Part shown: positions 1 to 10,842 of the stretch, piece by piece
Layout: every line of letters begins with the position of its first letter
How positions within the stretch are numbered: the stretch's first letter is position 1
Assembly: GCF_038396675.1 (NCBI RefSeq)
Contig: NC_088921.1
Span: 64,882,001-64,946,000, forward strand
From: Hydra vulgaris
Lineage: Eukaryota; Cnidaria; Hydrozoa; Anthoathecata; Hydridae
Direction: 5' to 3'
DNA: 64,000 nucleotides
Position numbers and translations under genes: made by a program
The notes under the pieces: model-generated
What the model was told of the DNA's origin: nothing
Databases searched by the model: none
The model's input: the letters and a program-made list of their open reading frames with translations, nothing else

Positions 1-690
1 TGCCTCATGTAATCTAGTACAACCTGCCTGATAATCAAGAATCTGATTCCATCAACAGCTATAAAATATAGAGTATTAGCAATATTGTGTTGCACTTTGT
101 AGTTGTTCCTGTTAGCGCTATTGATGTGCATTGTCGATGGTACCGAAGAAGGCCTTTGTTATGGTTTTGGTGGGTACGAGGCAACGGCATAGCATATTGC
201 TCAAGGTGTTATACATTATTTATAATTAAGTCAAGTTCTCTATTTATTCAAAACATGAACAAAGTATCTGAAAATATTTAGCAAAAAAATATAATAATTA
301 TTATCACTAAATTGTTAACTCCCAGCTTAATTAATGTTTGGTTACGATCTTGTTGAGACTAAATTCATTGGAGAAAAGAAACTTTGCACTCTGCGAATTA
401 CGCAGTTATTAAATTTTTATGATTATTATTGTATTTTATTAAGTTCTATTTCATTTTAAAATAGTTGAAACTAGTTTATAATAAAGTAGTTAGACTTCAT
501 TTTTCTAGTTAGTTTTCATTTTTCAGACATTTCTAAGGAGCTGGAGCCGAGCCCTAAAGCCTGGTCTTTACAAATCTTGAATCTACTCCTTGAAAGCACA
601 ATAAACTGCTGAGTTCCAGCACTCATGATGTTCCACACAATCACTCTCCAAACAAATGACAGATACTACACACATTATCATTTCCCAAAA
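1..690. other. No recognisable gene; GC-richer patch at 90-210
   Basis: The first 200 bases are less AT-rich than the surroundings. On the - strand a frame stays open from about 153 to the window edge, but it shows no motif and it begins at a stop codon. It could be the edge of an exon or a repeat. From 210 to 690 only AT-rich sequence is visible. Confidence 0.2.
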
Positions 691-693
691 ATT

Positions 694-800
694 TTGGCTT
701 GTGTAATTTATTTACAGTATATATTCTTTACAGTATATATACAGTATTATTTACAGTATATATTGGCTTGTGTAATTTATTTACAGTATATATTCTTTGT
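694..800. repeat. Short tandem duplication
   Basis: A segment of about 36 bp beginning TTGGCTTGTGTAATTTATTT occurs at 694-729 and again at 763-798. The bases between are built from TACAGTATATAT motifs. It is simple local duplication, and the frames through it are low complexity. Confidence 0.7.
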
Positions 801-1536
801 CTCATTTTCACTTTTAACCCTTTAGTTTCTGTCTTCCTTAAGTACATTCTCTATTTATCTTGTAACTTTTTACCTTCTCTGATAACTGCCATATGGATTG
901 CTTGTTGAGTTGGTACAGGAAGATCAACATCAGTAATCTGAAGTTGTTGACACTGTTATTTTTTTGTAAAACCAATTAAACACCTTTGACTGTCAACTGT
1001 TTAATTTTTTGTTTATTAGTATTTGTTGAAAGTTTATAATCACTGCAACTGCCACCTGGTGACCTATTTCATATAAAAATTATAGATGCATATTGTACTT
1101 AATGATTCTTGAGATTCATTTTTATGTAATTTTTATAATCTTTTCTTACACTTGATATGAACTCTTCATCAACTTTCTTTGTTGTCCTTTATGCACCTCA
1201 AAATAATCTTTTTCATGAAAGCAGCTACTAAATTGCTTGCAGGTTTAGGTTTGTTTTAAATAGGGATCTTTTTTTATTAAATCTTTTCATTTTCAAAATT
1301 ACTTGTGGGTTTGTATTTTTTTTTTAATAATTTTTTTTTTCTTTTTTTTTTTTAATATTGGTGCGATATGACAATAAACAAGATATGCAATATTGCGCTA
1401 ATAATGGTAAAATGGTAAAAATATTTTGCGCCAATATTGGCATATCAACTGGCTTGGCTCAAGATATTTGGCGGCTCTAGGCAGAGTTAATTATATAGTT
1501 ATCAATAATTCATTATTTAATAAAAAATACAGCAAA
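801..1536. other. AT-rich non-coding stretch
   Basis: No exon-like or transposase-like frame was found. T-homopolymers occur near 1320-1350. A motif like CAATATTGGCGCAA appears in both orientations at about 1352, 1430 and 2165, which suggests ends of a decayed small repeat, but the boundaries are unclear. Confidence 0.3.
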
Positions 1537-1625
1537 AACATCTTTTTTGTACTAAAAAGTGGAAAATTAACTTTTTAATTTAAACTTGATAGTTCAGTAA
1601 ACTAAAGATTGACAGGTCTGGACAA
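1537..1625 (+). repeat. Half copy of a foldback MITE
   Basis: This segment matches the left arm of the foldback element at 2367-2552. Both contain ATCTTTTTTGTACTAAAAAG, then AGTTCAGTAAACTAAA and GACAGGTCTG. Only one arm is present here, so it is a truncated or solo-arm copy. Confidence 0.65.
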
Positions 1626-1747
1626 GATTTATTTAGAAACATACCTGTTCTTTACTTTTACTTGGCCAGAACTTTTCATCTAGTAACTAGTAGTAACAAG
1701 TTGTCCATAAGTTTGATTTTTATTTGTTGTGTCATCAATTTATTTGC

Positions 1748-1826
1748 GTAGTGCTGTGTATGTAATAACGCTCTTCTTTTGAGTCGCTGGTGATAGTGTT
1801 ATGGGTTCAAGTCCTCAGGCTGATTT
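1748..1826 (+). repeat. tRNA-like SINE head (degenerate)
   Basis: A perfect pol III B-box (GGTTCAAGTCC) lies at about 1804-1814, preceded by a weaker A-box-like stretch around TAGTGCTGTGT. It cannot fold as an intact tRNA, so it is read as a tRNA-derived SINE module. Confidence 0.4.
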
Positions 1827-1840
1827 CTTTTTGTAAATTT

Positions 1841-1893
1841 TAATGTTTTTTTTTCTAGAAAGTCATTACCTTCTAGAAAAAAAACATTATGGT
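1841..1893. repeat. Short hairpin
   Basis: TAATGTTTTTTTTCTAGAA is followed after about 10 bases by its reverse complement, giving a 19-bp-arm hairpin. No coding content. Confidence 0.6.
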
Positions 1894-1954
1894 TTACCTA
1901 ATGAAAACTTTATTTTGTATGTAAAAAAATGTTTAAATTACAAAAAATTTTCCA

Positions 1955-2075
1955 AGTTGGCACAGTAGTGTAGTCCTATGGGTGTAACAGAAGTCTGATA
2001 TTAAGACGCGAGTCTTAATATCAGACTTCTGGTAAGGGTTGCGGGTTCAATCTCTTCTCAGGGATCTTTCTTTTA
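1955..2075 (+). repeat. tRNA-like SINE head with internal hairpin
   Basis: A perfect A-box (TGGCACAGTAG, 1958-1968) and a near-perfect B-box (GGTTCAATCTC, 2044-2054) bracket an inverted repeat at about 1990-2032, whose arms read AGAAGTCTGATATTAAGAC. The spacing between boxes is enlarged by this hairpin. It is probably a tRNA-derived SINE fragment, not a tRNA gene. Confidence 0.5.
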
Positions 2076-2366
2076 ATTTCAAAATTTTTTCATTTATATT
2101 TTGACATTAATATGGTGCATTTTTAACAATATTTAGCCAGTATTTAGATAAATATTGTACTAATATTGCGCCAATGTTGCTTGCTACTAGGAAACTTAAT
2201 CACATTTTTCCATCTTATTTCTTGTTGTTTGAACTGCTATTTAATAATAATATGACAACATTATAATAACAATGCTACATAACAAATATGCATTGTTAAA
2301 TACCATAATTCATTGTAAAGACTTAAAAGGAGAAAATAAAATATGGCAAAAGCATATGCTAAAATT

Positions 2367-2552
2367 ATAATCTTTTTTGTACTAAAAAGCAGAAAATAAA
2401 CTTTTTAATTTAAATTTAATAGTTCAGTAAACTAAAAATAGACAGGTCTGTTTCAAAATGAACCTTGTGCAGACCTGTCAATCTTTAGTTAACTGAACTA
2501 TTAAATTTAAATTAAATTTTTTTTTTCTGCTTTTTAGTGCAAAAAAGATTAT
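2367..2552. mobile_element. Foldback MITE
   Basis: The left arm starts ATAATCTTTTTTGTACTAAA and is repeated inverted at the right end, with about 80-bp arms and a short unique loop (about 2450-2470). The inner arm ends carry the motif AGACCTGTC. A half copy lies at 1537-1625. No coding capacity, so it is non-autonomous; the mobilising family is unknown. Confidence 0.75.
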
Positions 2553-3510
2553 ATTTTTTAGCAGATGTTGTTGCTTTATTTTATTTCCTTTCTCAAAGTG
2601 AAAAAAAGATTTTCTCAACAAACCAAATGTCACTGACATCACTTTTGCAAACTTACAAACTATAATTTATTGTTTTTTTTAAATGGATATATCATGAAGT
2701 TGTTGTTATTATTGTCAAAATATAAAAGTTCTTATTTAAAAATTATACATTTTTCTATATCCTTAATGATATAATAATAAAGGGTATAGAAAACTTTCTC
2801 ATTTTGGATGGAAGGCAATTTTATTATGTTTAAATGTAAATTTTACCTAGTTTTTTTTTTTTTTTTTCCAATAGAGTATGTATCAATTAACAATTTCATT
2901 ACAAAAAATACATAGTTTTATACTCATTTTCTAAAATACATTTAAAATTATTCACATATAATTATCAAGCCTTCTCAGGAGATGCGTGTGACCACATGCC
3001 TAATATGACCATGCATACAATTTTTTTTTACAACTTGACCACGCTTTTAGCATGTTTTGATTATTTGCACATTTCAAAAAGGTGCTGAAAAAACTAAACT
3101 AATTTAAGTTAAAAATAAAATAAATAATTGATAAACCAAAGAAAATAAACGTATAAAAATAATAATTTTTTTAATTCAGGAGAGTCTTAATTAATAGTTC
3201 CAACCAAACTAATTTTATTAAAAATTAATTTTATAAAGTTAATCATTTTCCCAACATCACTACGCTAGTGTAGCGCTAATGTACACTAACAAATTATTAA
3301 TATCAATTAATCAACCTAAGTTGAATAATTGTTAAATTTATGAATCACTGTTACTTCAATGGTGGATAAAGTTTTAAATCCTATTGACAGATAATTATTC
3401 TTAGTAGACATTAAAGACTTTCCAATTAAGAAATTCCAAAGTTTCAATTTTTGAAATGATTAAGTTTCAAAGTAATTAAGCTTGGATTAAATAATTTTGA
3501 AACTTCGATC
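2553..3510. other. AT-rich non-coding stretch
   Basis: No gene, RNA or element boundary could be supported. This is probably intron of the endophilin-B gene or the region upstream of it. Confidence 0.3.
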
Positions 3511-3596
3511 TTTTCTAAATTCTATGAAGTGAAACACTTTTAAGTTAAAATATATATTTTAACTTAAAAGTGTTTCACTTCATAGAATTTAGAAAA
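3511..3596. repeat. Perfect 86-bp palindrome
   Basis: The stretch is its own reverse complement with no spacer, centred in TATATA at about 3553/3554. Each 43-bp arm contains AGTGAAACACTTTTAAGTTA. It may be the core of a palindromic MITE. Confidence 0.85.
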
Positions 3597-4534
3597 TGGT
3601 GTATATTAATTTTATGCTTTTATTTTTTCTGGTTTATCTTTTATTTATTTTATCATTCATTAGGATTTTTTTTTTTATTTAGTTTTATTTTTTAGTTTTT
3701 ATTTATATTTTCAGTTTATGCTTTGTTTATTTTTAATTTTAGTTTAGGTTTACATTAGTTTATTTACCGCTTTTTTTAAATGCTTAGGTTTTCAAAACTT
3801 GCAAAGAGTCATGGCTGAATTGTCAACATAAAAAACACACATATACTATTTACTTTAAATTAAAAAAAACAGTTTTTTCATTTGAGGTTTTTCTTTATTT
3901 AATTTTGTTTTATTTTAATATGGGGTAGTGGCATAGTAATAGAGCACTTGCTTAGTTAGAGAGAAGTTCCAAGTTCCTTCTCCACCACTTTTCTGGTAGT
4001 ATTACATTTAAGCTGTTTTTTAGCAAAGCAACTTTTTCGTCAAGAAAAATTTTGTCATATTTTGAGTTAAAAGGTTAAAAAAGGGTTGTAGCCATAAAAA
4101 AAAGAGTTGCTACTTCTTCACTGCAATGTCCTTCTTGATCTTGGGAGGTGAATACAGTAAAAAAAGTATATAATAGTTTAGATTTCCCTTCAATTAGTTT
4201 TGTTTAACATTTAAAAAGAATTTTTGAAACTTTTATAATTTTACACAACAGTAGGCATTTTAAGTAAATTTGCTTAAAGATCAATACAGGCGTCTTCTTT
4301 TTTTTTTTTTTTCAACCCTGTTTTGCCATTTTTTAAATAGTCATGAGCAGACTTAATTATACTCCAAATATTTGTTTTAAAAAAAGAAGTCTTAAATGTC
4401 ATTCAAATAAATTGTAATTGATCATTTAAGTAATAAATCAGAAAATTTTTTCAAAATTCATCAAATTTAAATTGATATGACTTTATTTAAAAAAATGATA
4501 TAATATTGTTTTAAAATATAATAAAATATTTTAG
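3597..4534. other. Non-coding; weak tRNA-like module near 3915-3985
   Basis: Mostly AT-rich intron-like sequence. At 3915-3985 there is an A-box-like TGGCATAGTAA (10 of 11 consensus positions). A GAGAAGTTCCAAGTT stretch downstream is shared with the SINE-like element near 18.96 kb. No protein-coding exon was recognised upstream of 4535. Confidence 0.35.
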
Positions 4535-4668
4535 GACTTGCTTTGGGCAAAGTTGGAACAGGTTTAAAGAAAATTGGTAATGCTGAAAAAGATTTCATGC
4601 AGAAGACTGTTGCTCATTATCTTCACCCACTAAAAAATTTCTTGGATATTGAAATGAAAACAATATCT
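4535..4668 (+). CDS. SH3GLB: Endophilin-B BAR-domain exon (first one visible)
   Basis: This exon encodes about 44 residues of the BAR domain of an endophilin-B (SH3GLB) protein, a membrane-curving protein of autophagy and endomembrane traffic. An acceptor (ATATTTTAG) precedes it and a GTAATA donor follows. Its frame includes LGKVGTGLKKIGNAEKDFMQ and ends with KTIS. In the vertebrate homologue the same position has a G-x-KRIG pattern and a KTIA ending, and continues into KERK. The exon is 134 bp, entering with two bases of a split codon and leaving in phase 0, which matches the next exon at 19023. The N-terminal amphipathic helix and first part of the BAR domain are missing from the window, so earlier exons must lie upstream. 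Assignment is by recognition, not by a search. Confidence 0.85.
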
Positions 4669-4768
4669 GTAATATTTTATTTTCTAAAGTTTTTTTTTAA
4701 CTTTATTATTGTTTTGTTTTTAAATTTGTTTAACTAGTCAGCATTTTTTTGTAAACTTCTGTACCTTC

Positions 4769-4775
<7 letters not shown>

Positions 4776-4821
<46 letters not shown>

Positions 4822-4850
4822 TGTATATATGTATACTGTGTATAAATATA

Positions 4851-4929
<79 letters not shown>

Positions 4930-4930
4930 A
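4776..4930. repeat. (TA)n array, interrupted
   Basis: Long TATATA runs broken by short CTGTATATATG-type interruptions. Frames through it are meaningless I/Y repeats. It flanks the palindromic element on its left. Confidence 0.95.
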
Positions 4931-5160
4931 TACCCGCAGTACCAGGAATTAGCTAAATGCTAATGTTTATGATATAATTTAATATTGCAACTCTGAGTTT
5001 CATGTGTTATCACAATCATCAGGCAAGTAGTAAAAGTTTAATTTTGCTATTAAACTTTTACTACTTGCCTGATGATTGTGATAACACATGAAACTCAGAG
5101 TTGCAATGTTAAATTATATTATAAACATTAGCATTTAGCTAATTCCTGGTACTGTGGGTA
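4931..5160. mobile_element. Palindromic MITE between (TA)n arrays
   Basis: Two arms of about 112 bp (from TACCCGCAGTACCAGGAATT on the left, mirrored at the right edge) are separated by only a few bases near 5045. Few mismatches are seen between arms (for example CGCAG versus the complement of CTGTG). (TA)n-rich DNA adjoins it on the left, and another array starts about 100 bp to the right. No coding capacity. Confidence 0.8.
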
Positions 5161-5260
5161 ACAGTAGCATATATATTATATAGCTCTAGTTTATCTATTG
5201 AGCACTCTTTCAAGTATACAATATTATACATGATAATATAAAGATATTTTCTTTAATCAT

Positions 5261-5276
5261 ATATATATACACTTAC

Positions 5277-5361
<85 letters not shown>

Positions 5362-5414
5362 CTGTATATATATATACTGTATATATATATATACTGTATA
5401 TATATATATACTGT

Positions 5415-5477
<63 letters not shown>
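5261..5477. repeat. (TA)n array
   Basis: A TATATA run of about 215 bp with occasional CTG or CATA interruptions. Flanking TATTGAGCACTCTTT (5197) and its approximate inverse at 5510-5527 suggest that the array sits inside a small repeat. Confidence 0.95.
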
Positions 5478-5482
<5 letters not shown>

Positions 5483-5633
5483 TTTAAACAACTTTAAAAA
5501 GTATTCTACACAATAGAGTGCTCAATGTTCTTAAAAGAACAGAGCAATTATATATTAGTAAAAAATCACTTAACAAAAATTTTTTCCATTTCACACTGTG
5601 TTTCATCAATAAAGATTCATCTACTTCAACTAC

Positions 5634-5749
5634 AGCTACTTCAAAGTATACCCAAAGAAGAGTATAAAAAAACGTTTGACAAATGGCTTGAAAGGATGCA
5701 ACTTTGTATAGATAAGGATGGACATTATTTTGAACATTTGATAAAATAA
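5634..5749 (+). pseudogene. Duplicated 3' end of a mariner transposase
   Basis: This encodes the last 37 or so residues of a mariner transposase (ending GHYFEHLIK, stop at 5747-5749). It is the same as the C-terminus of the larger mariner copy at 10906-11926 apart from a D-K-D versus D-N-D difference. It exists here only because the inverted duplication captured the end of that element. Upstream homology stops abruptly at about 5634. Confidence 0.8.
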
Positions 5750-6378
5750 AATTTAAAAAAACTCTTCGTTTTTTTTTTATAGGGGAGTTCTACGAACTTT
5801 CCTAACGACCTAAGTAAATGATGGAAAGACAACCTACAAAGAACATCACTTCTTGAAGGAGGTCTGGCCATTAACAGAGTTTGCGTAGGTTTAAATGTAA
5901 GCCACACCTCAGCAGAAGATTTAGTGGTTACCATATTATTTTCAAATTGAACAGAAAGCAAAATGTTAACAAGAAAATGTTATACAATACAGATAGAGGG
6001 TTAAATTGTATTAGGCAAGTTAGCTGGTTTAGTAAAAAATATGTATAACTGTATATAACATGTATTTACATATAATAGTAATATAATATTTAACTTATTA
6101 AACATGGCAACCCCTAAAATTGCTTCAATTAATCTATATTTTGGTACATATGGTGTTAAAGGAACAATGACAGAGAATGCTTTTTGTGACCTTTATTTAC
6201 TTCTATTAATATGCAAATCAAGCCATTCTTTCACCTTTTTATAAGGTATAATTTATTTTTCTCACCTTTTTATAAATCTAATAATATAACAATGATTCGG
6301 CAGGATGGTATATTTAATTTACTGAAAACCATCCCATCACATTTTTTTTCTCTCCACTTTGACTACTGTATATATATG

Positions 6379-6379
<1 letters not shown>

Positions 6380-6475
<96 letters not shown>
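6380..6475. repeat. (TA)n array, left arm
   Basis: Uninterrupted TATATA run. It is mirrored by the array at 10161-10270 in the other arm, with a different length. Confidence 0.95.
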
Positions 6476-6476
<1 letters not shown>

Positions 6477-6744
6477 TAGAAAATCACTTAGCAAAATCTT
6501 TTCCATTTAACTCTGTGTCATCAACAAAGATTCAACAGAAATGAATGATCAAATTAATAAAACTTCAATTTATACCAAAAATTAAATTACAGGAAGTTGC
6601 AAATGTCTTAACTACTGTAAATTTTCACACATTTGTGGAACTTGCTGACACTATTATAAAAAGAATTCTTAAGAAATGATTACCTATGCTATTTTTTAAA
6701 ATGTTTTTTTAAAAAGGGTAGGTAATGTAAATATTATTTGAACT

Positions 6745-8108
6745 CATTTATTTTTATAGTTTTTAAGGAGAAACTTATTTTCGTGCCTACATTTAGAAAT
6801 TATTTCCGATCTTTTGTTTAATAAGCATTCTTGATTTGCATGTGTAATTATTTTAAATTTTTCTTGTAGGCATAGTATGCATTTTTTGGAAATATTGTTA
6901 TATGCAGGCACTGTTTTAAGGATAGACCAATTCAGTATAAAATCATCAAAATTTTTTTCTTTTAATTCCCATATATATATTTTGACAGCATGGTGTCTTT
7001 TGAATACTTTTTATTCTTGAAAGATTGCTTATGATTGGCAAAACGTTTTTTCCATTCACCCTCTGTTATGCCAATATATTGTTTATCAGGTACATTCTTA
7101 GAGGAAACAACACATTTATATACCACATTTTTTGATAAACAACTTCCACTCATTGGACAATTGATTTTTTGTTTACAATTACAATTTTCTGTAGTTTTTT
7201 CATTTAGGATTTCTTTTTTGTTTAACAAAGCCTTATTGTGACCTTTTATAATTCTTTCCATATTTTTTGTGCAACTGTAGCTAACTTTAATTGTATTTCG
7301 ATTAAAAATTTTATGTAATTTATTAGATCGCGGGAAATGCTTATTGACCAATTTTAAAAACACTTTTCCTATGTTAGTAGAAACATTTTTGCTATATGGG
7401 GGGTTGAACCAAATTACATTTCTAGTTCTATTTCGTTTTTTTTGTATTCTTTTTTTCAGGGTCAAATTTTAGTTCAAAATTTTCAAAACCACTTTTTTTT
7501 AGGGCATCTTCAAATATTCGTTTAGAGGAATTGAATACATTTTCATTTGAGGAGTTTTGATTTAGTCTGTTATTAATTGAAATTGGGATTTGTTTTAGAA
7601 CTTGGGGTGGATGGTTAGAGTTAATGTTAATATATAATAGTTCATCGTTTGGTTTTTTGAAAGGCTTATATGAATTTTCAGAGAGGTTAAATGTGACATC
7701 AAGAAAATTCACAATTTTTAAATTTATGTTTATTTCGATTTGAAAGCCAATATTTTTTAAAATTTTTATAATATCTTTTCTAATTTTGTCGAGCTGTGGA
7801 CCAAATTTTCTACGCATTACTATTAAACCATCGTCGCGATAAAGGCCTAAATCTTTTATATTGATTATTTTACTTAACAAATCTAAAATATATAGTCCAA
7901 CAAATTCACAAATTTCTGCTCCGTCATAACTGCCCATTGTTACATCAAAGCAGTCATGTATGTTTTTCTTTTTCCAAGTTTCCTTATTAAAATAAAGTAA
8001 GGTTTTTCTACAATGTTTTATTTGTGTCATCAGGAATAACTGTGTGGCTTTTTGCAAATTCAATAGTCTTATCTAAAATATCGGCGGTTATTGAGGGGTA
8101 AAAATCAC
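6745..8108 (-). pseudogene. Penelope-like element, 5'-truncated copy (RT C-part + GIY-YIG)
   Basis: This is the - strand copy within the inverted duplication. From 8108 leftward it encodes RT motif A (DFYPSI), the region YDGAEICEFVG, motif C as YRDD in LYRDDGLIVM, a long connector with NPPYSKNV, a Cys-rich stretch and a GIY-YIG endonuclease-like end (VVYKCVV, then QYIGIT, then KRFANHKQSF). A one-base insertion in a T-run at about 7437-7444 splits the frame relative to the right copy, which has 7 bases there instead of 8. A TA slippage near 6975 shifts the last 70 codons (CILC, then CRHENKF). The N-terminal RT part is absent. Penelope-like elements combine these two domains; this copy is dead. 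Confidence 0.85.
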
Positions 8109-9889
8109 CAACTCACAACAGAATTTACCGACTCACAACAGAAAACTATGAAAAAATTTTACGCGACAATATTACTAGTTCTTATGAAAAAGCCCCTAAA
8201 AATTTGGAAAAGGCAATTAATTTAGAAGCGCAAAGTATTGCTAAAAAAATAAACCTTGATAATAGAATCGAATCAACTGCCCCTGCCCAAGCTTTCGTAA
8301 CACTAAAAGACCATAAACCAAATTTTCAAAACAAACTTCCTTGTAGGTTATTGGTTACCTCAAAAAGGTAGATTGGACATGTAAGCAAAATAAAATTGGA
8401 CAAAATTAATAATATTCTTAGAAATAAATTAAATTTGCAACAGTGGAAAAATACCACTGATGTTATAAATTGGTTCTCCATAATTGAAAATAAAAATGAC
8501 TGTACATTTATTCAATTTGACATTAATGATTTTTACCCTTCAATATCCACAGATATTTTAGATAAGACTATTGAATTTGCAAAAAGCCACACAGTTATTC
8601 CTGATGACACAAATAAAACATTGTAGAAAAACCTTACTTTATTTTAATAAGGAAACTTGGAAAAAGAAAAACATACATGACTGCTTTGATGTAACAATGG
8701 GCAGTTATGACGGAGCAGAAATTTGTGAATTTGTTGGACTATATATTTTAGATTTGTTAAGTAAAATAATCAATATAAAAGATTTAGGCCTTTATCTCGA
8801 CGATGGTTTAATAGTAATGCGTAGAAAATTTGGTCCACAGCTCGACAAAATTAGAAAAGATATTATAAAAATTTTAAAAAATATTGGCTTTCAAATCGAA
8901 ATAAACATAAATTTAAAAATTGTGAATTTTCTTGATGTCACATTTAACCTCTCTGAAAATTCATATAAGCCTTTCAAAAAACCAAACGATGAACTATTAT
9001 ATATTAACATTAACTCTAACCATCCACCCCAAGTTCTAAAACAAATCCCAATTTCAATTAATAACAGGCTAAATCAAAACTCCTCAAATGAAAATGTATT
9101 CAATTCCTCTAAACGAATATTTGAAGATGCCCTAAAAAAAAGTGGTTTTGAAAATTTTGAACTAAAATTTGACCCTGAAAAAAAGAATACAAAAAAACGA
9201 AATAGAACTAGAAATGTAATTTGGTTCAACCCCCCATATAGCAAAAATGTTTCTACTAACATAGGAAAAGTGTTTTTAAAATTGGTCAATAAGCATTTCC
9301 CGCGATCTAATAAATTACATAAAATTTTTAATCGAAATACAATTAAAGTTAGCTACAGTTGCACAAAAAATATGGAAAGAATTATAAAAGGTCACAATAA
9401 GGCTTTGTTAAACAAAAAAGAAATCCTAAATGAAAAAACTACAGAAAATTGTAATTGTAAACAAAAAATCAATTGTCCAATGAGTGGAAGTTGTTTATCA
9501 AAAAATGTGGTATATAAATGTGTTGTTTCCTCTAAGAATGTACCTGATAAACAATATATTGGCATAACAGAGGGTGAATGGAAAAAACGTTTTGCCAATC
9601 ATAAGCAATCTTTCAAGAATAAAAAGTATTCAAAAGACACCATGCTGTCAAAATATATATATGGGAATTAAAAGAAAAAAATTTTGATGATTTTATACTG
9701 AATTGGTCTATCCTTAAAACAGTGCCTGCATATAACAATATTTCCAAAAAATGCATACTATGCCTACAAGAAAAATTTAAAATAATTACACATGCAAATC
9801 AAGAATGCTTATTAAACAAAAGATCGGAAATAATTTCTAAATGTAGGCACGAAAATAAGTTTCTCCTTAAAAACTATAAAAATAAATGA
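8108..9889 (+). pseudogene. Penelope-like element, longer copy (RT + GIY-YIG)
   Basis: Reading left to right: an RT N-part (RLTTENYEKILRDN, then LKDHKPNF, about 8130-8370), an in-frame TAG at about 8370, motif A (FDINDFYPSIS) at about 8518-8555, then a frameshift near 8612. After that a 1.1-kb open frame (8571-9671) holds RT motif C as YLDD, the connector, the Cys-rich stretch and the GIY-YIG-like core. A TA slippage at about 9655-9662 moves the final part (WELKEKNFDDF to CRHENKF, stop 9887-9889) to another frame. The protein would act as reverse transcriptase with an endonuclease for target cleavage. It lacks the extreme N-terminus. The YLDD here differs from YRDD in the left arm and in a third fragment near 19.9 kb. 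Confidence 0.85.
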
Positions 9890-10158
9890 GTTCAAATAAT
9901 ATTTACATTACCTACCCTTTTTAAAAAAACATTTTAAAAAATAGCATAGGTAATCATTTCTTAAGAATTCTTTTTATAATAGTGTCAGCAAGTTCCACAA
10001 ATGTGTGAAAATTTACAGTAGTTAAGACATTTGCAACTTCCTGTAATTTAATATTTTTGGTATAAATTGAAGTTTTATTAATTTGATCATTCATTTCTGT
10101 TGAATCTTTGTTGATGACACAGTGTTAAATGGAAAAGATTTTGCTAAGTGATTTTCTA

Positions 10159-10276
<118 letters not shown>

Positions 10277-10842
10277 CATATATATACAGTAGTCAAAGTG
10301 GAGAGAAAAAAAATGTGATGGGATGGTTTTCAGTAAATTAAATATACCATCCTGCCGAATCATTGTTATATTATTAGATTTATAAAAAGGTGAGAAAAAT
10401 AAATTATACCTTATAAAAAGGTGAAAGAATGGCTTGATTTGCATATTAATAGAAGTAAATAAAGGTCACAAAAAGCATTCTCTGTCATTGTTCCTTTAAC
10501 ACCATATGTACCAAAATATAGATTAATTGAAGCAATTTTAGGGGTTGCCATGTTTAATAAGTTAAATATTATATTACTATTATATGTAAATACATGTTAT
10601 ATACAGTTATACATATTTTTTACTAAACCAGCTAACTTGCCTAATACAATTTAACCCTCTATCTGTATTGTATAACATTTTCTTGTTAACATTTTGCTTT
10701 CTGTTCAATTTGAAAATAATATGGTAACCACTAAATCTTCTGCTGAGGTGTGGCTTACATTTAAACCTACGCAAACTCTGTTAATGGCCAGACCTCCTTC
10801 AAGAAGTGATGTTCTTTGTAGGTTGTCTTTCCATCATTTACT

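Noticed and set aside
1748..2075. Possible functional tRNA genes
   Set aside because: A and B boxes are present, but acceptor stem and anticodon arm do not pair; SINE heads explain them better.
4770..4952. Open frames of alternating I and Y through (TA)n arrays (also at 5273-5491, 6211-6544, 10091-10444, 20094-20486, 39956-40312, 43231-43659 and 44819-45164)
   Set aside because: They exist only because (TA)n contains no stop in two frames; no protein signal outside the repeat.
7035..7241. Open frames antisense to the Penelope-like gene (7035-7241, 9074-9289 and 9392-9598)
   Set aside because: They mirror the RT/endonuclease frame on the other strand and repeat in both arms; shadows only.
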